64,000 nt of DNA from Brevipalpus yothersi (lineage: Eukaryota > Arthropoda > Arachnida > Trombidiformes > Tenuipalpidae), in the NCBI GenBank assembly GCA_003956705.1, contig QZCP01000545.1, positions 1-64,000 on the forward strand, read 5' to 3'. Under the pieces are notes generated by a model, which saw only the letters and a list, made by a program, of their open reading frames with translations, did no database searches and was not told the DNA's origin. Positions 22,220 through 36,501 of this stretch are shown in pieces. Both the position numbers and the translations under genes were made by a program. Each line of letters starts with the position of its first letter. The first letter of the stretch is position 1.

Positions 22220-24433
22220 CGAAAAAAATCATCATGAGAGATATTCTCATGATGGTGCATGTAATAGTGTTTGAAGTGTCGAGTTAAGAGTTTAGGTTTG
22301 GTTTATTAACGTCTGCCAGCTTACTGATGTTACTGCTTTTTTCGTTGACAAACATGATTGTTTGGCTCACGTGAAGCAGAAGGTTTTCCACGAATTGGCA
22401 TCTAAAATCATCTCGAGATAACCATGACAAAAAGTGGAAGAAATTCATTTATCATTCTGGCTCTTTCGGAAGGTAGGCCGTAGGAGTAGTACTTCTTCCA
22501 TTCCCAACACTGTATCCATCTGATACGGTGGAGGTTCAAATGTGTTCAACGGAAAAATAAATATGGGCGAAAAGCCAAAGATGGTGACATTCATGATGAA
22601 CTACAGCTAGTTTTTGACCAATTGTTTGCCCTTAATACAGTAGCGATCTGAAAAGAATTCCTCTATTGGAATAACTGTAAACTTGTGATTTGAAAGAGTT
22701 TTTTTTCAATTTTTCACTATTTCTATCTTCCATTTTCACCATCTGCCAATTTTCTTCGAAAAATTTGTATCCTTGATTTGCTCATTATATTTCTTGCAAA
22801 ATGTAGATCACAGATACTTAACTCAATTTTCTATTTGAATGGAAGATTTCTTCACCTATTTTTAAAAATTAATCTAAGAAGCTTCTTATGAATTGAACAA
22901 AAATTGAGCTTTCAATCAGATCATCACCAAAGACTAAGAATTGAATGTTTTGATCATTGATTAACTATAATTTGTAAGATTTCTCCATTTGGAACCCCAA
23001 AAGTTTCAAGAAGAATAGAATAGAATAGAAAATTTCTGGAGAAGTGAGCCAAAACTTATGTCAAGTTGTTTCAAACAGTTTCAAACATCACGATCTACCA
23101 GAATACACTCTGTAAAATCTTGGTTTTACTCATTTCAGGCTAAAAAATGTATTATTGTAGAAACTTTTCAAGTTTTGGAGCGGAAAATAATTTGAACGAC
23201 AAAAAGGAGGATACCCTAACTCTGTCCAGCAAGCAAAAGTCAAAATAATTTGTGATATTTTTATCAGTTTTTTCAACCTTTTTTAGGCTGAGATCAAGTG
23301 TTAACCATTAATCCGCCTGTAAATTGAACGAATAATGAATTTTTGTTCTCTGGAAAATTTTATATTAGTTCATGAAGTTTTAGACGCTCTCTGACAGAAT
23401 TCCTCGAAGAGAACGATGAAAAACTCAGGTAAGGCCGTCATTTGAGCATATTACTACTTTAAACCGAAAAGATTTGAAGTTTTTTGAGCCAATCTGTCCT
23501 AAAAAGTGTTTCCTGATCAAATGGTAGACCTTTATCTGGGATATCCTGATGTTTCATTGTAAATCAGTAATAGTAAAAAACACTTTTCAGGACAGATTGA
23601 TGGAAATACTCTTTAGTTTCCCTCGGTTGAGAGTAATATTAAACTCAGATGAGGGCAAAACTTTACTTTTTCATTCGAAATTCATTCAAAATTTTTGTAA
23701 AAGAGCATCCAAAACTGAGTAAAATATATTATCTTGACATAAAAAGTACCTATTTAGGATATAACATATTCAAATAATGATTTTTCTTTTTAAAAATGCT
23801 GAAATGTTTATTCTTCTAGCTCAAAATACATTTAATCGGAACAAACTAAAGCTGATCATATCGTGGAGTTTTTCAAGTATTGATGACTTGGTAACGGTAA
23901 GTGGTTAAAGTTCATAGTCTCTCTACCATTCAGCTTATGAGTTTCTGCTATTACATACGTTGGCGGTTCTAATCCATTAAGTAAGAAGTGAAACTTATAG
24001 GAACCTACAAAAACAAGCAAATATAGCCATCAGCAGATTTTTCACTGAATCGTAGTCAGAGAGAAAAATAAAATCAACATGAATAAGAAGAAGAAATGCT
24101 GTGTGAATGATAAGCTAAAGGGCTATAGTCCCACAAAGTTTTCAAAGAAAATTCGGAATACTTCATCTTTTCCCTCCCACTAATATTGATCCATTAGTTG
24201 CGTATATCTATCAGCATCATACACACTTGAAACTATTCTAAGCACTCTGCGGAGCAATCCTGCACCGAATCAATAAGAGGAACCATGAAAATAAATAAGT
24301 CAACTATAATATAGATCTTTTTTTACATGTGAATAACGCTTCCGATTTATCGTTCCAAAGGTGTGGGATTCCCATGGAATTGGGTGGCTTGTGGTGTTAA
24401 ATGAATGAGTCCATAGCAAATTAAGCCATCAAA
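21340..24433. other. Intergenic region Ilp7 / LAMP
   Basis: No gene recognised on either strand. It contains a (GA)n tract near 22184-22219, a short (CA)n at 22021-22033 and otherwise unique AT-rich DNA. The left part is upstream of Ilp7 and the right part upstream of LAMP. Confidence 0.5.
22184..22219. repeat. (GA)n microsatellite, slightly interrupted
   Basis: GA run with one AAA interruption. Confidence 0.9.
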
Positions 24434-25743
24434 ATGGACTGGGGAAGGATAATGTGCGATTTTTTCGTACAAACTATTGTTTTTTGGTGTTTAATATCGA
24501 GTAAGCTCTATTCTATTGATGAGTTTTGGGTGAAAACCTATTTAATTTTCGTTTATTATTGTTTCCCTAGGTGTTTATATGGCCGGGAAAGGCTCTGGGA
24601 ATCGAAAAGTGAGTTGAATGATTCAATTTCAAATTTTTCAGTCCTCTAAAATCTTATTCCTGATCCCAGGGTGGAACGAAAAGCTCGAAATCAAACCAGC
24701 AGGGTTCAATGGTAAATCAGACAGCCAAAGAAGCCGGTCCTAAGTTTACATTCTCTGCTTGGGATGATAGTGGTAAAATTTGTATTCTAGCCAAAATGGA
24801 AGCTGTTTTCACTATAACTTATGAATCCAATTACGGTCAACAGGTGAGTTCTATTTTTATATAATCAAGAATACATTCATGACCAATTAAAACACTTGAT
24901 AATCCAAATTTTTTGCATCATTCAGCATCTTACAATGAAACTGCCTCGAGATCTAACAGTAAAGGGTCGATGTCCTAATCTTTTGGATAAGAAGCCTATT
25001 TTGGATTTACATTGGAGAGGTGGCTTCACTTTCAGATTGGTGTTTGGAATGGTAAGATTTTGGAGAGTTCTGAAGTTCTTGACATTTGATTTTAATATTC
25101 ATTTGTTATTTCTTCCCAATGTTAGAGGGAATCTACACATTCATGGGGAATCGATGACATGTATTTGGTTTATAATACCAAAGATTCAGCGTTTTCAGAA
25201 TCTATTAATGGTAAATTCTGATTTCTAAATTTTTTTTAGTCTAATTTCACTAATTCATCTACTAACATTATTCTATCATTATTTTAGGCGGGCCCATGAC
25301 AGCTAGAAGTGATGCTGATTCACTCAAACAGTTCGAAACTCTTCTTGGACATTCTTATTATTGTCCATCTCCATCCATCATCAATATGTATGTTGGCGAT
25401 GATCGAACGGTAATTGTGAGAATGAGTACCGTTCAATTGCAAGCTTATCGAATAGAGAATGGCAAATTTTCACCAAGTAAGACAGCTTTGGAACTTTTTT
25501 TCATGGTTAGGTGAATTGAATGAAAATTAATAGTCCCTTTTCACAATAGTGTCCCGATGTGGTTTAGTTGGATTCGGTTCTGGGGTGATAGCACCATTCT
25601 ATTTAATGAATTACCATGAGGATGATAGTGCTGCGTTAATTATGGGAGTCATAATGATTGTCGCTTCACTGGGAACCATTGCTGGTTTCGCAGTATATCG
25701 CTCATATTTCTTCAAGAATACCGAATATGACACCATGATGTGA
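24434..25743 (+). CDS. Lamp1: LAMP-family lysosomal membrane glycoprotein (290 aa)
   Basis: Seven exons: 24434-24500, 24571-24608, 24670-24843, 24926-25051, 25126-25210, 25288-25476 and 25550-25743 (873 nt, in frame; introns 61-82 nt). It is a type I lysosome/late-endosome membrane protein. It has an N-terminal signal peptide, a basic Ser/Gly linker and one luminal LAMP domain with four cysteines (GKICIL, GRCPNL, YYCPS, SRCGL), as expected for two disulfides. A transmembrane helix follows (about ALIMGVIMIVASLGTIAGF), then a short cytoplasmic tail ending YDTMM, a Y-x-x-hydrophobic lysosomal sorting signal. A single LAMP domain (not two as in vertebrate LAMP1/2) fits invertebrate members. The symbol follows Drosophila usage and is tentative. 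Confidence 0.88.
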
Positions 25744-25994
25744 TGCTACTGATTTGATGCTACTGTCAAAATGTAACCAATGTCTTTCACAAAGTCTTTC
25801 AGATATAAGTTGAATTGATTCTAGTCAATGATCGAATCTAAATTCGCTGGAGAAACTATGTCTTCCTCGAAGCAAAGTGGAGAAGCCCTCTACTTTCGGC
25901 CTGATATACTCACAACAAGATTTAAGCCAAGTTTTGATTGATGTTTGCAAATCTATGCCTCTGATAATCCATTTTGATTTTGAAAATTTGTTCA

Positions 25995-26000
25995 AATAAA
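25995..26000 (+). terminator. Poly(A) signal AATAAA for LAMP
   Basis: Canonical hexamer about 250 nt after the LAMP stop. Confidence 0.6.
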
Positions 26001-27501
26001 TTAAGAGATTGAAAGTTCCAGGAATCTCAAATTTTCGTGCTCATTTCCTAGGCTTCCTCATCCAGTCATGGGCCATGCTCTAAAATTTTGAACAATATCG
26101 ATATTTTGTTTTTTCGCTTTTTATGAGTACATTTTTTTCAAATTTGGTCCATCCAGCAATGAATGGTTTGATTTTCATTTCAGAAGCTTCATTGAGACTA
26201 TCTAAAATTTATTTTTTTGAAAGAATCCTAAGTTTCTGTCCGATTTTACTCATCTAAATCTATCTTTCGAGAAATTTAATATACATGTATGTATATGTAT
26301 TTCTATGTATTTATATATGTATTTCAATGATTTTCAGGGATATTATTTATTGGTCTTGATTAGTTTATTGGAAACTGACATCGAAATTTTTCAAGATTTG
26401 ATGCCATAGGAATAATGATAATATTGAGAAAGGAAGCAAAAGATGTCACTATGATGTGAGATATTCTCACCAAGAGTTTTCGAAAAAGCATTTTCTCGGA
26501 CCAAACTCTTTTTCAGCATGCTGCCACAATAATCCACCTCGTTTGTGTTCAGATTCGATGCAGTACTCACACACACACACACACACACATGTATATGGGT
26601 TCTATCATGTATATATATTCTGAGCAGAGGGAGATGATCTGATTCGAGCCTGTCAGATGAGACATAGAGAGAGAGAGAGAAAGAGAGAGGCATACCGTAA
26701 GCTTTCGATAGTTTCAGATCGAACAGTGTTACTGCTCGAGGAACCCACACACATACGCACACACACACACACACACATACACGATTCGAAACTGTACTCG
26801 GCTACTGTTCTCGTTAAACTTTTACTCCTTCTTGGTGGTGTGCGGTGTGTATGTCCTCACCACCCCACAATAGCCGGCTTTTTTGAACACCGATTTGTAA
26901 TTTGTAATTTCGCTTGTCTTCTCTCGCTCTCTGTATGTGCGTGCGGTGAGAGTGGGAGTGAGTGCAATCAACTTATGTCATCATCACCATTAACTATCAC
27001 GAGCCAATGATGGCACATTGTGATGATGATACAATATTTTGGACAAGATTTTTTCAGGATTTTCCCTCCCTCTCTCTCTCTTTTTCGTTCTCTTCGTTCT
27101 CTCATCGTTAATTATCAAGCGCGCCAATCTTTCTCTCAGTAGACTTTCATTCAGCATGTGAGTTTTTGACAAGTTATGTGTACACTATGTAGTTTTATAA
27201 ATTCACTGGTAACAATTAATAAGTGACAACACCAAGTATACGTACACATCTTTCTCTTACCCCACATCTCTCTTCAACAATCTCATCACTAAGGTGAGTT
27301 ACATTATTCTTATCAAATGTCACAGATTGCAAATTTATTATTATGGTTATAATGATGCACATCGCGATTGACCGAAAATTGATTGTCATGACATTCATAT
27401 ATGAGTGTGTGTGTGTGTTTATATTTTTATCTGAACTTTACACTTTTGATGTACCATGTACATACACACACACACGAAAGCTCAATGTGTTTGAATTGAT
27501 C

Positions 27502-27505
<4 letters not shown>

Positions 27506-27558
<53 letters not shown>
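27506..27558. repeat. (CT)n microsatellite
   Basis: Perfect CT run of about 26 units. Confidence 0.95.
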
Positions 27559-27561
<3 letters not shown>

Positions 27562-29225
27562 CTTACTCTGGGAAACTTTTACTCTTTTTTTCTACACATT
27601 CTATTTTCGTATTGCTCTCATTAGTATTTGATGTTTCAATTGAACTGAACAGCCAATACAATTCAGCATGTATGTACATAAAAAGCTAGCAAGCAATAAC
27701 CACTCATCTGGCAGTCTCATTACAATCTTAGCAATTAGAACACGCAATCTGTAACTGTAAACATACAGTTTTGCCTGAGTCGTCTCTCAAGCCCGGACGA
27801 TTGGCATTTACACAAACATATATACACATTTACACACACATGTAAATCGAGCGGTTTTTTCTCTCTCCTCCTGATTAATATGATTTGAGTTACTTTGATT
27901 CTTCCTTGTGCTCGATGAATGATGGGAAATAAGGAGAGGAAGAAGAAAAAAACTAGGCTCACTATTTCGATTGAATGCTTTGCTAATATAATTTCCAATT
28001 CACTTGACGCATTCAAATTGTCAGTATGTAAGAGTTGATTTAATTTTATCTCGCGTCATTTTTATCGTCTATCCATCGAGTGTGTCTCTGTGTGTGTGTG
28101 TGTGTGAAGTCAAAGTGAAAAGAGCTGCAAAAGCTCTCACCGAAAAAAAAGTTCTGTCAAACGTGAACAATCTTGGAACAATCTCTGAACTGTATGCGTG
28201 TGTGTATGTATACATTTTTGCTCCATCTTCCAATGTGATGTGAGGCTCAGTTGATGTTCCCATCGTCCTCTTATCCGCCTTCGTCCCATTGCCATCATTC
28301 GTTTATTTGCAAAATCCTTTCGGTGTGTGACGGATGCTCGTGTCATCAGCTGATTTTTCAGCCTCCACTTTTAATTTCTAATGTCAATCACAGGACCAAT
28401 CCGTCTATCGTTTGTGAGAAAAATCCTGAGCGAAATGGGAATAGAAGGAAAATTGGGAATAGAAAGATCAGGAGAAAAATTTTTCATGCGAAAATAAAAC
28501 CTCGATTCAACAATATCTCAATTGATTGCCTCCTTCCATCCATCCAGAAGGCTGTCCTACACACATTCACAACTGCCCAATCCATATATTGTTTTGACTT
28601 TCATGAAGAGATTCTGATATTTTGAATTATATTTCAATTTCAATGAAGTTGTTGAAGGAAAAGTTGAAATTTTTGACTCTCAAAAGGCATATGAATTAGT
28701 TTGATGTTTCTTCTTTTGTTTCTATTCTAATCTTTGATTCATCATCGAAAGCGAGTAAATTATCAAAATATGTACGAGTGTCTAGGATAGTAGGCTAAAT
28801 TACTGTCGTATAACAATTTCCAAATAACTTTCATGTATTCACTATTACTCCTTGATGATCAAGTCAAAAATATACAGCATGTCTAATCAGTTTCCTCTCT
28901 ATGTCATAAAATGACGCTTAATTTATGATCTCTTTTGTCATGCCTTTGTATGATGAGAATAAGTGGATCACCTCTTTGATACCTTTTTATATTTATGTTA
29001 TTGTCTCAGGGAATTGGAATTTCTCTCTTTCCAAAATGAAATCATGGTTAACGAAAATTAGAGAAAGAGAGAGAGAGAGAAAGAAACAAGAGCATATTAT
29101 CGATGATCCACAGACTCTCCAATAGACAAACAAGCGAAAAGCCAATTGGGATCAAATGAAATGGCATGTTTCCCGTGAATTGCTTTCAGGCTCAGATAAA
29201 GTAACACAGAAAGTTGATGAAATTT

Positions 29226-29229
<4 letters not shown>

Positions 29230-29281
<52 letters not shown>
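29230..29281. repeat. (CT)n microsatellite left of gap
   Basis: Perfect CT run that ends at the assembly gap. Confidence 0.95.
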
Positions 29282-29779
29282 NNNNNNNNNNNNNNNNNNN
29301 NNNNNNNNNNNNNNNNNNNNNNNNNNNNNNNNNNNNNNNNNNNNNNNNNNNNNNNNNNNNNNNNNNNNNNNNNNNNNNNNNNNNNNNNNNNNNNNNNNNN
29401 NNNNNNNNNNNNNNNNNNNNNNNNNNNNNNNNNNNNNNNNNNNNNNNNNNNNNNNNNNNNNNNNNNNNNNNNNNNNNNNNNNNNNNNNNNNNNNNNNNNN
29501 NNNNNNNNNNNNNNNNNNNNNNNNNNNNNNNNNNNNNNNNNNNNNNNNNNNNNNNNNNNNNNNNNNNNNNNNNNNNNNNNNNNNNNNNNNNNNNNNNNNN
29601 NNNNNNNNNNNNNNNNNNNNNNNNNNNNNNNNNNNNNNNNNNNNNNNNNNNNNNNNNNNNNNNNNNNNNNNNNNNNNNNNNNNNNNNNNNNNNNNNNNNN
29701 NNNNNNNNNNNNNNNNNNNNNNNNNNNNNNNNNNNNNNNNNNNNNNNNNNNNNNNNNNNNNNNNNNNNNNNNNNNNNNN
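29282..29779. other. Assembly gap (498 N)
   Basis: Run of N with (CT)n on both sides. The gap interrupts one long CT array, or two arrays that could not be joined. Confidence 0.99.

Positions 29780-29852
<73 letters not shown>
29780..29852. repeat. (CT)n microsatellite right of gap
   Basis: Perfect CT run that starts at the gap edge. It is in the same strand phase as the left flank. Confidence 0.95.
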
Positions 29853-29855
<3 letters not shown>

Positions 29856-31112
29856 CCATCTGATCATGATGTGTGTGTATATGAGATCCTATCTTTGATT
29901 CTTTTTCCCAAAGCAAACATAACATCAGCAGCAGTTCACCCACATAAAGCCATAGCATGCATCACCACTTATTGCCCGGGAGTGATTGGCACCCAAAATG
30001 TAATGGATAAACAATGTAAATTGTTTGGCAGTGAAATTTTGATATATTTGATAAAGCAGAAGGACCAGTGGTGAAAATGACCGATAAACTCTCCTCTTCC
30101 TCTTTTTGTTCCTCTTAAACCCTCTTAACTCTTTAAATCTGATGAATTCAAGCTCTTTTGGTTTTTTTTCTTACTCATAAATGTGTAGATAAACGATTTT
30201 CTCTTCTCACTTGCTCTCTCTCTCACACACACATATATACACAGAATTGACCTACATAGCTAGTGAACAAATCCTGTCTTCCTCTGGTATTTCCAATAAT
30301 AATAGTTGGAAATGCTAGAAACGTCATTGCATCACCAGTTTTCATAGTATATAATAGTATTTCTCTCTCTCCCTTTTACTTTCCACCTCATCATTTGCTC
30401 AGCCATCCTCATCACTATTCTTTAACCTAAATTCTAACATTCACTTGAGCACAATCCTAATGACAATGGCTACTACTATCCATTGTGCAATATTAGCTTG
30501 GACACAGGCTGACCACAAGCTGTCCCATAACTGGGAGGCTTCTTCCATCCAACTGATTTTCTACTTTCATCTAGATTCAAACCGAGAACATCCTAATCCA
30601 ACACTCTGATCAAATGTCAGAGTGCACGAGAACGATGATGATTTCCAGAATGATGATTCTTCCTCCAGTTTCATTTGAGTTGCTTATAAAATTTTCTTCT
30701 CCAGTCCACAATCATCACTTATGAGCATAGGCCCATAGCATAGATAACTCTACACTGTGGCTGTACTTTTGTTGAAGAAAAATTTTTTCTCTTTAAAACT
30801 TGTATCAATGCCTAAAGGCAAAAATACAGATAGTAGAAATGACCACAAAATAAGATGTTCAAGTACCAACAAAACATTTCACGTACAATGTTCAATTCGA
30901 AAAGAAACTAAACTGATGGATAGTAGCTTTTCGAGCACTTCAATCATCATCATGGAAAAAAAATATTGAATAGACTGCTATCATCATTGAAACCATTCAA
31001 TGAACTATTGACTTCTCTTGCTCTCGAGAGAATGAGAGACAAAGAATTATTGGATGCAAGCAATCTTGAGAATGTCAATTCACTTGCCTCTCACTTTGAC
31101 TTGTTCATGTCT

Positions 31113-31134
31113 CTCCCTCCCTCCCTCCCTCCCT
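31113..31134. repeat. (TCCC)n tetranucleotide repeat
   Basis: About five CCCT units, grading into a CT stretch. Confidence 0.8.
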
Positions 31135-31166
31135 CTCTCTCCTTGGTCTGCATCCTTCCCATTTCT

Positions 31167-31226
31167 AGCATCCCCAGCATCCCCAGCATCCCCAGCATCC
31201 CCAGCATCCCCAGCGTCCCTAGCATC
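31167..31226. repeat. 9-bp minisatellite, unit AGCATCCCC
   Basis: Five perfect tandem units followed by two diverged units (AGCGTCCCT, then AGCATCTTC). The unit length is a multiple of three, so frames stay open across it. I found no independent sign of coding. Confidence 0.9.
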
Positions 31227-32027
31227 TTCAGTATTCGTATCTCATGGAGAAAGAAAGAAAGAAATGGAAGTGTGAACAAGACCGAAGAGAGAGGTGTTGA
31301 AGGGCGAAAGAGAAAAATAAAAGAGGATCGTAAGCATGAGAAAAACGAAAGAAAACGAAAGGAAGCGAAGAGAATGCAAGCTCCTATCGATTCATCACAA
31401 ATGATCAGCTCTGTCAATGGTTTGCTGAATCTTTCTCTTTTCTCACAATTTTGATCGCTGTTCTTCTTTTTCCAATAGTTCTTGTCATTTGCATCTGATC
31501 TCTCCTTTCCCCTCTCCTTCTTTCCATCTCTCTACCTATCTATCTATCTCATCACATCTATACAAAATCATGACTATAATAAATCATGATGCCCTCTCAT
31601 TAATTTGTTCGAATGATGATTGGCCACAAACCTAATCCGAAGGGCATCCTTGTCCACTCTCTCTCTCTCTCTGATGCTGTGATGGTTTTGCTGGCATTTC
31701 ATTCTATGTACACACAGCTGTATATATTGGATGAGGATAAAAATAGGATCTATTGAGGAAAGAGAGAGAGAGAGGGAGAGATGCTGAGCAGTATACCTGG
31801 ATTCAGTCGCATCATCACCGAGTATCTTCTCATGCAGCCTTTGTTATTTGAGCCTAAACCAAAACGGTGAATCTGAGCCCGTCAACACAGAAAAGATGGT
31901 GATAAAGCTCACTTTGCATGAGAGCCCAATATTATCAACAAGCCTATGGAAACCTTTTCGACGCCCTGAATCGCTCGTTCGACTGAAAGTCTCTCATGTC
32001 ATATCATTGCTTCATTCGAATATCGTC

Positions 32028-32032
<5 letters not shown>

Positions 32033-32079
<47 letters not shown>
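32033..32079. repeat. (GA)n microsatellite
   Basis: Perfect GA run of about 23 units. Confidence 0.95.
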
Positions 32080-32083
<4 letters not shown>

Positions 32084-33501
32084 TGGATCGCAAGTTGAGA
32101 AAAAAGAAAAAGATAAGAGGGAATTCAAGTGTGCAGACTTGAGTCTCTTCAAAATGGTCACACTCAGTCTACCGAGTATGTGATCTTGGGCCCTCTTGGT
32201 ATATATGCCAGAGAGATAGATAGAACTCTAGTTGAGCTGCAATGTTTCAGTAAAGGTTTTTCTTCATTTTCTTCCTCCATCGTTATGCTTCAACCGAATT
32301 ACAGCATCCAGCATCCAATGAATGTTGAATACTTCACCCAGAAGACAGATCGCTGAAGTGCAGCTTGAATAACTGCCTACCACTACAGAGGAAGAGAGAG
32401 AGAGAGAGAAAGCGAAAGCTAACTCGGTTGAAAAAGGATCCTCATCATAACAGATTAGAATGCATCATAAACTCTTAGAAAACTTTTCTCATTTCAAATC
32501 GTGACTTTTCTTGGGGTGAAGAAAAGGAGGACCATTATGTTTGTAGTTTTTTAGTCAAATTGAGTGAATTATTTTATTTTATTCTTTTGCTCTCTCTCTC
32601 TTGGCCTACTATTTCATAGAAAACATGAGTTTTTGAGAACTTTATTCATTTTTATTGTATGAATGTTTCATCGATTCTCTTTCCTATGGAAGAAAAAAAA
32701 TTGTTGTCGTTGTTGAGACACGATTATAATAATCTCTGTTTTATGTCCTCAAATGTAATTGACATCCTGTTTTTTATGTTGTCTCGTTCAGCTTATAATC
32801 TATCCAATAAATCTTCTCTTCTTAGAGAGGAGAGTTTTTTCCTCAAAGATCTAATCTTGAAGCATCTATTTAAAAAGTGAGAGAGAAAAAGAAAACGAAG
32901 AAACTTCCTAGTGCTAGCAAAACAAGCTGGTCAAGTTACTGAGAGATATTGAATAACCCCACAATTATTCTTGAAAGATCACTACTTTCACATGATTCCA
33001 TCATCAGTTAGATAGAGAGACATTCTTTTTTGAGACGAAAAATAGCCCTATTTTGATGATATCAGATATCAGGCATCAGTTTTCACATGTTTTTCTTTTT
33101 CTCGGAAAGAGAATGAAGAAAGTTCCAATTTCTTGTACCACAATTTCTTTTTGCTACCTAAAACTTGGAATTTTGCTATTCTTATTCTCAAGGATAAAAT
33201 TCTTTACCGTTATTATTATCATTATTTTTATTTCGTACTTGACCTTTCCTCGTTACTTTGATTCAAGATTCTTCATCGCATATATTCTTCTTCCTCTGAA
33301 GATTTTCAATTCACTTGCATATCTCCTATTGAACTTCAGACCCTCAAAGCTTGGAAAAAATATCCATCTGCAAGCTTTGGAATTTGAGTAGAAATTCTCA
33401 GATAGTTACATACTAGCACTTTTCCATGAGATCATGATTAAATTCTGACATATATCCCAAGAGAAATAAGATATCTCGTTCTGTATGACAAAGGTTTGTA
33501 T

Positions 33502-33503
<2 letters not shown>

Positions 33504-33573
<70 letters not shown>
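33504..33573. repeat. (GA)n microsatellite
   Basis: Perfect GA run of about 35 units. Confidence 0.95.
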
Positions 33574-33575
<2 letters not shown>

Positions 33576-34243
33576 AATACTAAGTTATGCATATGTTCTG
33601 TATGTATACTTTTATTCGCATTGAAGTACATCAATGAGACATTTTGAACCCAAAATAGCTAAACTTTTTATATGAACAAAATTTATTTATACAAAAAGAG
33701 AAGCTGGAACAGAGAAAGAGGAAAATATTCATTATATTGCTCTTTTTATCGATTTGATTCATTGTGTCTGCTCCCTATCAGTCTTTTTTAAGCCTTTTCG
33801 TCTCTCTGTTTCCCTGGAAAAACTAATATGTACATGAACCTTATCCTTTTCCAATGTTGTACAACCAACAGTTATCCATGCAAGCTAAATCTAGAACTTA
33901 TGTATGCTAGATTTTTTTCCTAGCTCCCATACACTTTATATATGCACTCTTTTTCACCATGAGAGGGGAGAAAATTTGAGATTATGACAGACAAGATTAT
34001 AATCTCATGGTGATCTGAGCCATGTTCAATTCACCAGATGATGACTCTTTCATATACTCTATGTGGTTAGAGAATTGTGAGAAAAAATTGAACTCATCAG
34101 TGTTCTAAGTAGCCAAAAGTATGCAATTTTCGTATGAGGTCTGCGAGAAATATCAGGGTTCATCCAACAGATATTCACTGGAAAAAGAATTTTTCCTCAA
34201 AATACCATATTGAAGTGGTTTTCAAGAAGGTAGGAAATGTACA

Positions 34244-34245
<2 letters not shown>

Positions 34246-34298
<53 letters not shown>
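34246..34298. repeat. (GA)n microsatellite
   Basis: Perfect GA run of about 26 units. Confidence 0.95.
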
Positions 34299-34301
<3 letters not shown>

Positions 34302-36501
34302 TGTGATGTTATACTGGACGAATAGTTCAAAATTCACGTACCTCGAAATTTTTCTTCCTGTCCACTCTTCAAGTATAAGGAAGAAGAATTCTTTCCATGG
34401 TAAGATTGATTACTCTCCTGGTACACAATTCACATTCACATGCAGACAACCTCTTCAATATCACTCATAGCTGTCAGATTCGACTTGTAGGGTGAAGTAT
34501 GCCTTCATTTCTCTCCATACTGTTCTCCAGTTCAATTTTTGCTGAAAATATCTCGCCAGATACAATAACCCCATGTATTAATCTTGCTATTCATCGCAGA
34601 GTTGAGATTGAATATTTCATCTCGCCTCCAACTACAGTAACAATGATTTTGGTCTCTCTCTCCCTGTGTGTGCGTGTATTTTTGATCAACCATTGACCAC
34701 CATCGAGAAATCAAAATCCTCTTCACCACAGTTCATATATGCGGAAAGAGGATTTTCAATAGCTTGCTGACTCTTCTTCCTTCTTCTCCTTCTCTTCTTC
34801 TTGTTTCCCACATCAATTCACTTTGGGTCATCGAATTTTCCTTGGCTCGGTTCTTACTCTTTTCATGTTCTCTGTTCATCCTCTGAAACATACCTCGAAT
34901 GCTGACAATGTATGTGTCTATGTGTTCTTGGAAAAGTCTTTGGCAGAATTCTTATAATAATTCCTTTGGTATCAAATTTTCAAGTCAGGAAGAATAGAGA
35001 TCTATCTTTCCTCCACGTTCTGTGATCTAGAACATTTCTCGATTCGATACTTTTAATCATACATACCAACTCTCGGGATAATGATAAAAAAACTTCACTT
35101 GCCATTCCATTTTTGTTTATTTTGTTCCTCTCTTTCTGTGTGAAAGGAGTGCTGAGTAGGATTCAAAATCTTGATCATAAGCAATCCGAAAATCGCTAAG
35201 TCTTGTTCTCACATTTGATCCCACTTAAACGTAGAAAAATGATAGCCTCTATTCCTTATCCTTTTCCTCTTTACTCGTTCTCCTCTCTAGAAGATTTCCT
35301 CTCTAGAAGATTTTAGGACCTTAAATCATCATTCTCTTTATTTGCTCTTCTCTTGCTCTCACTTCAAATTCACTTGTCGAATAACGTTACTATCATTCAT
35401 CCCATAGTCGTCATGAGTCTGGTCTATCTGAGTATCCAGCATATATAACAGTATATACTATACTTTTCTCTTGAAAAGAGCACTACCAAGTTACTTTTAT
35501 TCTGACGGAAGCTTTCACATTTTCTATGTAAAAGTTGTATATACACTGTAGCATATTTTTCTAGAAAATAAGCAAAAAAATGGCCAAGGCAGCCTAGACC
35601 AATGATTTTTTTCCTCACTTAGCTACTTTTCGCCTATCTGAAACGTACCATACTTGAAATCGAACATCTTGGTGATGCAACGACGAATAACGTTGAATAG
35701 TGACTGACTATATATCGTCCTCTGGGAAGCAATAAAATGCAGACATCATCTCTGTTTCATGTTCAATGAGAATCTAGGAACTCTTAACCTTTCTTGCTTC
35801 TACTTTCTTGGCTGAATTCAAATGATTATGAGAAAATTTTTCGGCGGAAAAATTTTTCCATTCTAGTTCCCATTCTGTACATTTAGGAATGCAAAAAGAA
35901 TCGTTGATGGCCTTATTTTCATTTGTCTCTCTCTTTCTCTCTCTATCTCTCTCTCTCTCTGACTCAAGTAGTGTAATGTAGATGATTTCTTATATCATTT
36001 CTGAAACAATACTCTCATAACTATTGCCTCGAAAAAAGTAAGAAAACCATTGAGATCAAGAGTGAAGAAAGAAAGAAGATCTATTTTCTTGAATGAAAAA
36101 AAGAGAGAAGCTTCAATCGATCTTACTGATATTCCTATGAATGTCAAAGGTCGTGGGGTAGACGTAAGGGGTGGAGAGGAGGATGGGCTACAGATTTCGA
36201 AAAAGGAGTCATTTCAATGATTAACCATAGCTCTTTACTCAGAGCTGTTGTGTAATGCCAGGAAATAAACACTCCGGACCACTGCTTTTGATGTGATAAA
36301 GCAACTTTCTTATTCTTACATAGTCAGCTAGTTAAAACAATGTGCATCTTTGCGAATCTTTCATCTCTCATTCCCTTTTCCTCTCTCCTGTTCCTCAACT
36401 GTAACAGTTCTCCTTTGCTTCATGGATTAACTCAATTCTTCTCTCCTTTCACTTTTTATCATGCAGATTCAAGAGAAAGACAGAAAGATTCTTCGCTTAA
36501 A

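Larger units (their letters stand above)
25744..36501. other. Large microsatellite-rich intergenic region upstream of DGK
   Basis: Ten kilobases without a recognisable coding exon on either strand. It starts with the LAMP 3' UTR (AATAAA at 25995-26000). It contains many (CT)n/(GA)n and (CA)n tracts, a 9-bp minisatellite and one gap. Because an acceptor-like TATCATGCAG lies just before the first DGK coding exon, noncoding 5' exons and the DGK promoter may lie somewhere here. Confidence 0.55.

Noticed and set aside
22005..22274. 89-codon frame containing (GA)n
   Set aside because: Ends in repeat-derived Arg-Glu; the rest is not protein-like.
29097..30074. Long open frames of alternating Ser-Leu or Arg-Glu across the gap
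   Set aside because: They are translations of (CT)n/(GA)n repeats and of N runs; no coding content.
30966..31454. 162-codon frame that includes the 9-bp minisatellite
   Set aside because: The frame is open because the repeat unit is a multiple of three and lacks stops; flanks show no domain, splice support or plausible composition.
33053..33391. 112-codon Phe/Leu/Ile-rich frame
   Set aside because: Composition expected from T-rich DNA; hydrophobicity is not evidence of a membrane protein here.
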